From: an uncultured Flavobacteriales bacterium
GTDB lineage: Bacteria > Bacteroidota > Bacteroidia > Flavobacteriales_D > Crocinitomicaceae
NCBI GenBank assembly: GCA_905479845.1
Contig: CAJQOB010000011.1
Span: 1 to 8,279, forward strand
Direction: 5' to 3'
DNA: 8,279 nt
Shown here: in pieces, positions 1 through 6,771 of the stretch
Layout: each line of letters starts with the position of its first letter
How positions within the stretch are numbered: position 1 is the stretch's first letter
Notes under the pieces: generated by a model
Told to the model about the DNA's origin: nothing
Database searches by the model: none
Seen by the model: only the letters and a program-made list of their open reading frames with translations
Position numbers and translations under genes: made by a program

Positions 1-140
1 CATTCTCTTGAAAATTGCCCTCAACTTATTGAAGAACGAAAAAACTGAAAAGCAAGGAGTCAAAGGAAAAAGACTCAAAGCTGGATGGGATGAGGAATAT
101 TTACTAAAGGTACTTGGAGTAAAAGTGTGAGTTTGCCCTG
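1..140 (+). mobile_element. Right end of an ISAs1-like insertion sequence (boundary inferred)
   Basis: The transposase stop at 130 is followed at 131-140 by GTTTGCCCTG, whose reverse complement begins CAGGG. As I recall, ISAs1-family terminal repeats begin with CAGGG, so the element may end at 140, ten bases after the stop. The left end and target duplication lie outside the window, so the boundary is a proposal rather than an observation. Confidence 0.35.
2..130 (+). CDS. ISAs1-family transposase, C-terminal end (5' part outside window)
   Basis: The frame is open from the window edge and encodes the last 42 residues of a protein, ending at TGA 128-130. The peptide has the pattern I-A-L-N-L-L-K, then a basic G-K-R-L-K-A-G-W-D block, then Y-L-L-K-V-L-G. 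From memory this is the characteristic tail of ISAs1-type DDE transposases (the H-repeat-associated family), which cut and paste their own insertion sequence. The catalytic DDE residues would lie upstream, outside the window, so whether the gene is intact cannot be judged. The next gene starts 62 bp downstream and is unrelated. The family call rests on a short but distinctive segment. The alternative is another IS4-like transposase. Confidence 0.75.
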   Translation: MLLKIALNLLKNEKTEKQGVKGKRLKAGWDEEYLLKVLGVKV

Positions 141-192
141 AATTTTATCTGAAGACGTACACTCAAAAAAGAGCATTACACTAAAAAACATC

Positions 193-837
193 ATGAAAAG
201 AAGTGTCTTTCTTTATCTAATCAGTTCATTTGTTATTTCGTGTTCTTCTGGGCAGAATAGTCCCAAAGAGAATCAACAACAAACTTCGAATCAAGAGACA
301 ACCGACGAGAATACTTGCAGTTGGTGTGGAACAAGTGAAGCCCCAGAAAATGTTACGTGGAACGCAGAAATCCCAATCGTCGGAGAATCAAAAGAAATAC
401 TGATGATATCTGGAACGGTATATCTTCAAGATGGAAAGACTCCTGCCAAAGACGTGATAATATATGTGTACCACACCAATAGTGAAGGCATTTATCCTAA
501 GAATGGGGATGAAACTGAGAATGGGAAATATCATGGATATTTAAGAGCTTGGATGAAAACAGATTCTAGTGGTAGATACCAATTTGAAACATTTCGACCC
601 GCACCCTATAATAGTCACGAAGGTGAACCTGCTCACATTCATTATAACGTTCAAGCCCCAGGATATCCTGAATATTGGCTTACAGCGCTTTGGTTCGATG
701 GTGATCCAAGAATCACAGATGAGTACTTGAAGAAGATTGAAAGAAGTGGTGGTTTTTCAAATGTCACAACCCTCACCCTCGATTCAAACAATGTTTTACA
801 AGGCGAACGGAATATCATTTTAGAAGAGTTTGATTAA
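193..837 (+). CDS. Intradiol ring-cleavage dioxygenase-like lipoprotein
   Basis: This 214-residue protein belongs to the intradiol dioxygenase fold (protocatechuate 3,4-dioxygenase beta-like), whose members use non-haem Fe(III) to open catechol rings. It starts with a lipoprotein signal peptide ending V-I-S-C at Cys17, so it is probably membrane-anchored. A polar Gln/Asn-rich linker follows, then a C-x-x-C pair (Cys42, Cys45). The beta-sandwich domain covers about residues 55-213. The four expected iron ligands can be placed: Tyr101 (G-I-Y-P), Tyr139 (R-P-A-P-Y), His148 and His150 (P-A-H-I-H). The Arg that precedes P-A-H-I-H in classical enzymes is Glu145 here, so activity on protocatechuate should not be assumed. 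It is a single gene that converges with the GH1 gene across 44 bp, and no hairpin terminator is evident between them. The family assignment is strong; the substrate is unknown. Confidence 0.85.
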   Translation: MKRSVFLYLISSFVISCSSGQNSPKENQQQTSNQETTDENTCSWCGTSEAPENVTWNAEIPIVGESKEILMISGTVYLQDGKTPAKDVIIYVYHTNSEGIYPKNGDETENGKYHGYLRAWMKTDSSGRYQFETFRPAPYNSHEGEPAHIHYNVQAPGYPEYWLTALWFDGDPRITDEYLKKIERSGGFSNVTTLTLDSNNVLQGERNIILEEFD

Positions 838-881
838 CACTGAAGTCGATACTGGCTGAACAAATGGACAATCAATACGGC

Positions 882-2288
882 TCAATTTCTCTTCAACTCC
901 TCCATAAACCACTTCCCGGAATCCTTCATCGTGCGCTCCATAGTATTATAATCCACATAGATTAATCCAAAACGTGGCTCATAGCCTTCGCTCCACTCAA
1001 AATTATCGGTTAAACTCCAAACAAAGTACCCAGTAACTGGAACTCCTTCCTGCTTCGCTTTGTAAATGTTTTTCAGATAAGATCGGAAGAAATCGATTCG
1101 TTCTGGGTCATGAACTCCGCTTTCCATGAGTGAATCTTTCACACAAACTCCGTTTTCTGTAACAATGATATTCTGAATGTTTTCGTATTCAGAAAATTGC
1201 TTCAAAATATGATAAATGCCCTCTGGGTTAATTTCGAACCCCATTTCGTTGACAGGAACGTCTCGTTTCTTGGGTGGCACCTGTTTCGATCGGATCATTG
1301 GAATCCAACTCTTCTTTGCTACTACGGGAAAATAATTCTGCAACCCGATGAAATCAAAATCAAACTTCAACAGTTCCTCATCTCCATCTTCAAAGAACTT
1401 TTCAATCCGCTTTAATTGAGGAAAGGCGTCGTATGGATACCCCATGCCAAAGGAAGGTTCAATAAAGAGTCGATTGAGCAAGGCATCAATTCTTGCCACA
1501 GCGCCCTCGTGCTTTTCCAAACCTTTGAAAGGCTTTACTTGCGAACAACTGAAAGTACATCCAACGTTGGCATTCTCAACATTGGACCTTAAGGTTTTCC
1601 CAGCACTCGTCATTGACAAACAAACATGATGTGTTGCCTTTAAAAATTTATCAATCCCCTTCTTTCCTGGAGCGTGATACCCAAGCATGTATCCTAATCC
1701 AACAAAGCCAGCGGGTTCATTCATCACCATCCAATCCTTGACTTTATCACCATATTCATCCGCGCAAAACGCGGCGTAATCAGTAAACCATTTGACAATT
1801 TTCCGATTGGTCCATCCTCCTTGTTCCTCAAGCTTAGATGGTAAATCCCAATGATACAAAGTAATCCAAGGTTCAATATCTTGCATTAAACACTCGTCAA
1901 TAACTGCATGATAAAATGCAACACCTTCTGGATTTATTTCTCCCGTTCCATTTGGAAAAATCCGTGGCCATGAAATAGAAAACCGAAATACCTTGAAGCC
2001 CATTTCCTTATTGAGAGCTATGTCTTCCTTGTATCGGTGATAGAAGTCCACTCCTTGGTCGCCATTCTCATTGTTGTGAACATTTCCTTTTTTGTGCGTA
2101 AAATCATCCCAGATGGAAGGTCCTTTTCCCCCTTCATTCCAAGCTCCTTCAATTTGATATGCTGCGCAAGCGGTTCCCCAGAGGAATTCTTCTCCGAATT
2201 GATTCAATGTAAATGTATCCAACTCAATCTGCGACACTCCTAAATGAGGAAAGCCGAAAAGAGCCAGGAACAGGAAAGTTATGCGCAT
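882..2288 (-). CDS. Exported GH1 family beta-glycosidase (beta-glucosidase-like)
   Basis: The 468-residue protein is a full-length glycoside hydrolase family 1 enzyme, a retaining TIM-barrel that removes terminal beta-linked sugars. The GH1 N-terminal signature F-L-W-G-T-A-x-A-A-Y-Q-I-E-G lies at about 35-48. The acid/base is Glu191 (N-E-P) and the nucleophile is Glu378 (T-E-N-G). Sugar-binding residues are in place: Gln45, His146 (Y-H-W-D-L-P), Asn190, Tyr319, Trp424, Glu431 and Trp432. Residues 1 to about 19 form a hydrophobic signal peptide, so the enzyme is probably periplasmic or surface-located, whereas many bacterial GH1 enzymes are cytoplasmic. No T9SS tail or lipobox is present. It starts 10 bp after the stop of the upstream small exported protein and is probably co-transcribed with it. 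GH1 covers glucosidases, galactosidases and fucosidases, so the exact sugar is not predictable here. Confidence 0.95.
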   Translation of the reverse strand: MRITFLFLALFGFPHLGVSQIELDTFTLNQFGEEFLWGTACAAYQIEGAWNEGGKGPSIWDDFTHKKGNVHNNENGDQGVDFYHRYKEDIALNKEMGFKVFRFSISWPRIFPNGTGEINPEGVAFYHAVIDECLMQDIEPWITLYHWDLPSKLEEQGGWTNRKIVKWFTDYAAFCADEYGDKVKDWMVMNEPAGFVGLGYMLGYHAPGKKGIDKFLKATHHVCLSMTSAGKTLRSNVENANVGCTFSCSQVKPFKGLEKHEGAVARIDALLNRLFIEPSFGMGYPYDAFPQLKRIEKFFEDGDEELLKFDFDFIGLQNYFPVVAKKSWIPMIRSKQVPPKKRDVPVNEMGFEINPEGIYHILKQFSEYENIQNIIVTENGVCVKDSLMESGVHDPERIDFFRSYLKNIYKAKQEGVPVTGYFVWSLTDNFEWSEGYEPRFGLIYVDYNTMERTMKDSGKWFMEELKRN

Positions 2289-2298
2289 GAATCGAAAA

Positions 2299-2823
2299 TC
2301 AAATAAACTTAAAGGAACTCACAAAGCGGCCATCAAAAGCTTCATCGTATATCTCTGTTGGAGTCAGAACCATGATCTGATATTGCACCGAGCCAACAAT
2401 GATCACATTACATAATACAGTCATCTCAGGCTTCGCAGCACCATCTCCAGGAATAACTATTATGCCTTTTACACCAGTATCCGAACCTTCGACCCAATCT
2501 ACTTGCTCGGTTACTTTACCCTTCACTTTTGAAGCCAAACTTGTCAAAACCTTTGTTGCCTTTGCCTTCTTATCTGATGGCTCATTCTTGAATTGTAGAA
2601 TTTTTAAGAAGTAACTACTTTGACCGTAAAGAGAGTGTGTCGTTGTCTTGAACCCCTCTGCAGTATTCTTGTAGGTTTCTGTAGGAAGCGTTGGAAACAT
2701 GATCGTACAATGATTGTCATAATCTGTGATCGTATTCCAATTCACTTTTGAATCCTGAGCGTGTGCAAAGCTGGATAATACCAACACGAATCCAAGAGTA
2801 ATTCTAGTCAAGTAGCTTTTCAT
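2299..2823 (-). CDS. Small exported protein of unknown function
   Basis: The 174-residue protein has a clear type I signal peptide: basic start M-K-S-Y-L-T-R, hydrophobic core, cleavage after A-H-A at residue 22. The mature part is about 150 residues. It contains a C-x-I-M-F-P-x-L-P strand near 39-47 and ends V-S-S-F-K-F. A short strand with an F-P-x-x-P motif near the start and a closing S-F-x-F strand recall small alpha/beta exported proteins of the PsbP/DcrB-like kind, but that is only an impression of the pattern and no function follows from it. Two cysteines (Cys39 and one near residue 138) could pair. It is the first gene of a reverse two-gene unit with the GH1 enzyme. That suggests co-expression in the periplasm rather than a proven partnership. 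Confidence 0.8.
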   Translation of the reverse strand: MKSYLTRITLGFVLVLSSFAHAQDSKVNWNTITDYDNHCTIMFPTLPTETYKNTAEGFKTTTHSLYGQSSYFLKILQFKNEPSDKKAKATKVLTSLASKVKGKVTEQVDWVEGSDTGVKGIIVIPGDGAAKPEMTVLCNVIIVGSVQYQIMVLTPTEIYDEAFDGRFVSSFKFI

Positions 2824-2903
2824 GTTTACAAATTACGGTTTTTGTCCTTTTCACAATAGAATATTCTGAATTAGTAGTAAATTGAAGATCAAATAAAACA
2901 CAC
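2824..2903. promoter_or_regulatory. Divergent promoter spacer
   Basis: These 80 bp separate the reverse exported-protein/GH1 unit from the forward DUF1028 cluster, so both must start transcription in or near them. On the forward strand a TTG (2842-2844) followed after 17 bp by TATTCTGA (2862-2869) is a weak match to the Bacteroidota -33/-7 pattern (TTTG and TAnnTTTG). On the reverse strand TAATTTG (2835-2829) is one base short of a -7 box and lies very close to the start codon. No convincing operator or strong Shine-Dalgarno sequence is visible. Confidence 0.3.
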
Positions 2904-3905
2904 ATGAAATCATTATTACTCGCATCGCTGTTTTTATACTCTTCCATGCAAACTTTCGCACAGGATACTTTTTCAATTGTAGCCGTAGATTCTGTAACAG
3001 GAGAAGTTGGAAGCGCTGGTGCATCATGCGTGGATTTGTTTACTGTCGCTGTTCCCAGTGACCATTTCTTAGGTCAATTAATTCCCGGTGTTGGCGCTAT
3101 TAACACCCAAGCTTACTACCTGACAGGGAATCAAACCAACGCGACAAGCCAAATGAACCTCGGGCAAACACCAAGTCAAATCTTCCAATGGTTGATTGCA
3201 AATGATATTCAAGGACAACCGGCCATTCGTCAGTATGGAATTGCAGCAATGATAAATGGAAGTCCTGAGACGGCGGCTCATACTGGTTCCTCCACAGACG
3301 ATTACAAGAGCCACATCGTCGGACCAAATTACGCGATTCAAGGGAACATCCTTCTCGGCCAGGAAGTACTTGATTCAATGGAAGCACGATTTCTAAATGA
3401 AGAAGGCGATCTAGCGTGTAAATTAATGGCTGCACTTCAAGGAGCAAACATGGTTGGAGCGGATACGCGGTGCGCTTCAAACGGAACCTCTTCCCTTTTC
3501 GCTTTCGTCACGGTAGCCCAACCGACAGACACTTTTGGTTCGCCATCTTTCGTCGCGTCAGTTCGCACGCATGACAATGCTGGAATAGAACCTATCGATT
3601 CATTACAAACGAAATTCAATTTAGTTCATGGCTGCGGTAGCGCATCGACTGGAGATATTTCTTTTCCAGAAGATGTATTCAAAGTATCTCCAAATCCAAC
3701 ATCTGATTTCATCACAATTGAATTAGGCACAACGGATATCGCAGGCTATGAATACCAAATTCATACTGTAAACGGCAAGCTCGTCGCAAAGAGTACTTTG
3801 AATTCTAACGGTAAAGTAAATCTTGCAAAATTAGATTCTGGAGTATACTTCGTCAGTGTTACTGCGTCGGATGAAACACATGTTCGAAAAGTCATTAAAA
3901 AGTAA
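2904..3905 (+). CDS. DUF1028 protein with T9SS type A C-terminal sorting domain
   Basis: The 333-residue protein has three parts. Residues 1 to about 19 are a signal peptide (cleavage near T-F-A). Residues about 22-240 match DUF1028: T-F-S-I-V-A-V-D at the start, then G-E-V-G-S-A-G-A-S, a D-x-R-C-A-S-N-G-T segment at 187-195, and V-R-T-H-D-N-A-G near 220-227. DUF1028 proteins resemble Ntn-hydrolases in fold, but their reaction is not well established. Residues about 257-333 form a type IX secretion sorting domain: F-K-V-S-P-N-P-T at 259-266, then G-K-L-V, then L-D-S-G-V-Y-F-V-S-V, ending V-R-K-V-I-K-K. The protein should therefore cross the inner membrane by Sec and the outer membrane by T9SS, to be released or attached at the surface. 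The next reading frame begins with the base directly after its TAA, so it heads a tight forward cluster. Confidence 0.92.
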   Translation: MKSLLLASLFLYSSMQTFAQDTFSIVAVDSVTGEVGSAGASCVDLFTVAVPSDHFLGQLIPGVGAINTQAYYLTGNQTNATSQMNLGQTPSQIFQWLIANDIQGQPAIRQYGIAAMINGSPETAAHTGSSTDDYKSHIVGPNYAIQGNILLGQEVLDSMEARFLNEEGDLACKLMAALQGANMVGADTRCASNGTSSLFAFVTVAQPTDTFGSPSFVASVRTHDNAGIEPIDSLQTKFNLVHGCGSASTGDISFPEDVFKVSPNPTSDFITIELGTTDIAGYEYQIHTVNGKLVAKSTLNSNGKVNLAKLDSGVYFVSVTASDETHVRKVIKK

Positions 3906-4269
3906 ATGAAACTAACTGTATTCATATTCACCTTAATCACATCCTCGGCATTCTCCCGATCGATTGTGGTGTTTTGAAAAGAACTTTACGAATTCAATTT
4001 CAACTGGTGACACGATAGAAATACATAGTTTCATAATGGATAACAGTCCAATTGAATTTCAGGATAACGGGAAGTTCAAACGTATAAAAGCCCCTGTTCG
4101 AATGTGTGGGAATGAGCCAAAATCAACACCAATAGATGACTTGAAAGGATCTTGGAAATTGACCGAAGATATTTTGTCTATGACAATGAAAGAGAGTGAG
4201 ATTAAATTCACTGTCGTCTATAATTTCGAGCACACTTTAATCTTAAAAGTGGAATCTATATCGAATTAG
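3906..4269 (+). pseudogene. Small exported protein, frameshifted (possible lipocalin-like C-terminus)
   Basis: ATG 3906 directly follows the upstream TAA and opens a signal-peptide-like stretch (M-K-L-T-V-F-I-F-T-L-I-T-S-S-A-F-S) that stops at TGA 3975-3977. A second frame, offset by one and open from 3937, continues to TAG 4267-4269. It encodes about 100 residues with no export signal of its own; its first possible start is TTG 3964. Together the two pieces make one plausible exported protein of about 120 residues, so a single-base insertion or deletion between about 3940 and 3976 is the simplest explanation. The second half has a D-N-G-K-F-K-R-I segment, then M-C-G, then L-K-G-S-W-K-L-T and a closing L-I-L-K-V strand. 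This resembles small Bacteroidota lipocalin-like proteins, though weakly. It lies inside the cluster, 2 bp before the DUF523 gene. A sequencing error would give the same picture. Confidence 0.65.
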
Positions 4270-4271
4270 TT

Positions 4272-4892
4272 ATGACGGATAAAGACTACCTAAACTCTTT
4301 GAGAATTCCAACGAAGGAAGACCCAATTAGAGTCCTTTCAAGCGCCTGCCTTCTTGGTGAATTATGTGGTGTTGATGGTACCAGCAATGGTGTCTATCAA
4401 AGTGCTTTGCAGCTAATGAAACACGACACCGTTAAACTCGTCCCATTCTGCCCTGAGGATTTTGCCATGGGAACTCCTCGTGAAACTCCTGATTGTGAAG
4501 GTGGCGATGGGCACGATGTGTTGGATGGAAAAGCGAGAGTTGTCACTCAATCAGGAAAAGACCTTACACAAGAAATGATTGCTGCTTCGCTGAAAATGCT
4601 TCAAGTCGCAAAAGAAAATGATGTCGAACTGGCGTTTCTAATGGATGCAAGTGGGGCATGTGGTAGCCAAGTCATCTATAATGGCTCTCGTTTTTCAGAC
4701 ACTAAGGAATACCAAATTGGAATGGGAATTTGTGCCGCTCAATTGGATAGAAACGGGATCAAAACTGTTAGTCAGAGAGATTTTGCAGCCGTGGAAATAC
4801 TCTTCGCAAAATTGAATCCAAACCATCAAATCAATCAAGAAGCCATTGACTATGACCAAACGGAATGGTATCGCGAATACTTCGGGAAGTAA
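4272..4892 (+). CDS. DUF523 family protein, TudS-like Fe-S enzyme candidate
   Basis: The 206-residue cytoplasmic protein has no signal peptide. It matches DUF523, the family that includes the [4Fe-4S] 2-thiouracil desulfurase TudS. Recognisable motifs are S-A-C-L-L-G (24-29) followed by C-G-V-D-G, then P-F-C-P-E-D (58-63) with G-T-P-R-E-T-P (67-73), and S-G-A-C-G-S-Q-V-I-Y-N-G (128-138). Cys26, Cys60 and Cys130 sit where the family's cluster-binding cysteines are expected; Cys32, Cys75 and Cys154 are additional. Differences from the commoner form are G-V instead of R-Y after Cys32, S-G-A-C-G instead of S-P-S-C-G, and S-Q-R-D instead of a final S-E. These suggest a sister subfamily with possibly another substrate. 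About 25 extra residues follow the core (H-Q-I-N to Y-F-G-K). It starts 2 bp after the preceding frame and is likely co-transcribed with the DUF1028 gene. Confidence 0.88.
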   Translation: MTDKDYLNSLRIPTKEDPIRVLSSACLLGELCGVDGTSNGVYQSALQLMKHDTVKLVPFCPEDFAMGTPRETPDCEGGDGHDVLDGKARVVTQSGKDLTQEMIAASLKMLQVAKENDVELAFLMDASGACGSQVIYNGSRFSDTKEYQIGMGICAAQLDRNGIKTVSQRDFAAVEILFAKLNPNHQINQEAIDYDQTEWYREYFGK

Positions 4893-4949
4893 GATCGTTA
4901 AATTGAGATCTGATTATTGTACAAATTATTTCCTTTATTTTGTACTCCG

Positions 4950-5333
4950 ATGACACAAACACCTGAAGAACGAAAAGCATTTCTTGCTGAATTCAATGAA
5001 ATAGCGAAGTACACCGCGACGGTTCTTCATGGTGAGGACGTTACAAAAGTTCGCATCAAACAGATTAAGCAGTATTTCAATCGAACGTACAACATGCTGA
5101 ATCGCATTGCAGCGAAAGATGAGATCAACAACAAGTCTTTTCGTTTTGGTTATGGCGGTAAAATCCTCGTTCGGAAAGTGATGCTAGAATTGGGTATCAT
5201 CGAAAATATCCCAGACTCAAAGCCAAAAGCCTTGTATCGACTGAAAATTCATCCAGGTGATATCAATTTGGAGTTAGTTTCAAGAATTATCGTCGAAGTA
5301 TACTTGTCAAGAAACGATATTCGAGATTTATAA
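4950..5333 (+). CDS. Uncharacterised 127-residue protein
   Basis: I do not recognise this protein. The frame could start at TTG 4917 (138 residues), but ATG 4950 is preferred. From there the product begins M-T-Q-T-P-E-E-R-K, a normal soluble N-terminus, whereas the upstream 11 residues look like untranslated sequence. The product is predicted cytoplasmic, mostly helical and rich in Lys/Arg, with no membrane segment, no cysteine and no repeat. The middle (roughly residues 30-85) is strongly basic (K-V-R-I-K-Q-I-K, then F-R-F-G-Y-G-G-K-I-L-V-R-K) and could bind nucleic acid, but no helix-turn-helix is clear. It lies 57 bp after the DUF523 stop and converges with the sheath gene across only 19 bp, with no terminator hairpin visible between them. 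Codon use looks like its neighbours. Confidence 0.65.
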   Translation: MTQTPEERKAFLAEFNEIAKYTATVLHGEDVTKVRIKQIKQYFNRTYNMLNRIAAKDEINNKSFRFGYGGKILVRKVMLELGIIENIPDSKPKALYRLKIHPGDINLELVSRIIVEVYLSRNDIRDL

Positions 5334-5352
5334 CCTCAACCAATTAAAAATG

Positions 5353-6771
5353 CTACTGACCGACCATCTGCGAAAAAGTCAAGACAATGAATTCCGCAGG
5401 TCTCACAGGCGCAACCTGTATAGAAACACGCAAATAACCATTTAAAATATCTTCCTCAGTCATTGTTTCACCCAAACCAATTTGGACTTGATAGCTAGTT
5501 CCAGGCGTTGTACCTGCAAATGCTCCGTCGTTATAAAGCCCCAATAAATAGCTTTCAATCATTGTCTTTACTTCAACCCATGTGTTGTGAACATTTGGTT
5601 TGAATACGTATGCTTCCAATGCCTTGCTGATGTCCGTCTCCATGGAAATGAATAGGCGACGAACATTTACATATCTCCAATCCAAACCGTTACCATCGTT
5701 CGTTCGAGCACCCCAAACGAGTGTTCCCTTTCCCGTAAAACTACGAATCGCGTTGATGGACTTTCCTGCAGTGGCATCCACGTTGAGATCCTCCTGCTCT
5801 TTATTAGTTAAAGATACCGATGGTCCTGTTACTCCTGTTGGAGCTACATTTGCGGGAGGTGTCCAAACGCCAGAAGCATTATCTAAACGACTATAAATTC
5901 CAGCCATGAAGGGAGAGGCTGGCATATTAATGTAGTTTGTTGATAGGTAAGATTTTACATCTTCAATGGTAGCATTTTCACTATCAGTCAAAGGATCCTC
6001 ATTCAAATAAACATTACTCAAATCGCTCCTATACGAATAAGACGTTAGTGACTTCAAATACGGGAAGTATGTCCCTGCATAACTTGGAAACTCAGGTGCG
6101 ACATGACTTCTGTATTGATCGATGTCCGTACTATTGTACACCGAATTATTGGGATCTTTTTGGACAACATCAAGTATTGTGAAGTACTTTTTTTCTTGCC
6201 CTGAAAAATTCGTGAACTCAGTAGCCCATGCGTAATACTCTGAGTCACCAAATCGAATGAGGTCAGTAGGCAGAATCAATGTTGCGCTTTCCACCATTTC
6301 GATAGCCTTCTTGATGAAGTCCATTTCATCTGTTATCGTTGACGCCAGTTCTTTCGAGAAATCCTCGTATTGACCCAAGGAAATAATGTAGCAATTTCCA
6401 CCTCCATTGGAAAAAAAGTTTGAAACAGATGGGTACATCAATCCAGGTTGATAGTCTTCAGTTCCATCGTGATTTTTGTTTTCCGCTGAGTAAGTTGTTC
6501 CCCCGATGTTATCTGTTGTTTCAGTAACATAGATTCTACCCGTTTCATCTGCCCCACCGAATGAGTTTTGATACTCGAGCACACTGCTAATCCGAACTGG
6601 TTCGTAAACAATACTAGATCCTTCCACTTTATTCAAAGACTCACCCTGCGCGTTACGTGCGTATTCAGTAAAACCTATAAATACAGGTACCGCGGTTTCA
6701 TTTGATACTATGCTAGAACCGAAAGAATTCTCCTCCTTAACATAAACTCCTGGGGTTTTGTATTGCGCCAT
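5353..6771 (-). CDS. Contractile tail sheath protein (phage tail/eCIS/T6SS-iii-like)
   Basis: The 472-residue protein is a full-length contractile sheath subunit, the type that wraps a tail tube and contracts to drive it through a membrane. ATG 6771 is chosen because the product then begins M-A-Q-Y-K-T-P-G-V-Y-V-K-E, the canonical sheath N-terminus. An upstream in-frame ATG (6828) would add a low-complexity 19-residue lead. The C-terminal half carries the conserved sheath core: S-P-F-M-A-G-I-Y-S-R-L-D (286-297), G-V-W-T-P-P-A-N, I-N-A-I-R-S-F-T-G-K-G-T-L-V-W-G-A-R-T (339-357), W-R-Y-V-N-V-R-R-L (365-373), A-Y-V-F-K-P-N (387-393), G-L-G-E-T-M-T-E-E-D-I (432-442) and A-P-V-R-P-A-E-F (454-461). 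The variable insert is about residues 80-285. No tube, baseplate, spike, LysM or ATPase gene adjoins it, which is unusual because sheath genes normally sit in a cluster. Confidence 0.93.
   Translation of the reverse strand: MAQYKTPGVYVKEENSFGSSIVSNETAVPVFIGFTEYARNAQGESLNKVEGSSIVYEPVRISSVLEYQNSFGGADETGRIYVTETTDNIGGTTYSAENKNHDGTEDYQPGLMYPSVSNFFSNGGGNCYIISLGQYEDFSKELASTITDEMDFIKKAIEMVESATLILPTDLIRFGDSEYYAWATEFTNFSGQEKKYFTILDVVQKDPNNSVYNSTDIDQYRSHVAPEFPSYAGTYFPYLKSLTSYSYRSDLSNVYLNEDPLTDSENATIEDVKSYLSTNYINMPASPFMAGIYSRLDNASGVWTPPANVAPTGVTGPSVSLTNKEQEDLNVDATAGKSINAIRSFTGKGTLVWGARTNDGNGLDWRYVNVRRLFISMETDISKALEAYVFKPNVHNTWVEVKTMIESYLLGLYNDGAFAGTTPGTSYQVQIGLGETMTEEDILNGYLRVSIQVAPVRPAEFIVLTFSQMVGQ

Noticed and set aside
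3078..3480. Reverse-strand open frames opposite the DUF1028 gene
   Set aside because: They overlap a well-supported gene on the other strand, lack any family motif, and their composition fits antisense shadowing.
4892..4911. Inverted repeat AGATC/GATCT after the DUF523 gene as a terminator
   Set aside because: The stem is only 5 bp with a 10-base loop and no following T-run, so it is too weak to call.
4917..4949. TTG start adding 11 residues to the 127-residue protein
   Set aside because: ATG 4950 gives a conventional soluble N-terminus. The upstream stretch (including T-rich sequence) looks more like a leader or weak promoter.
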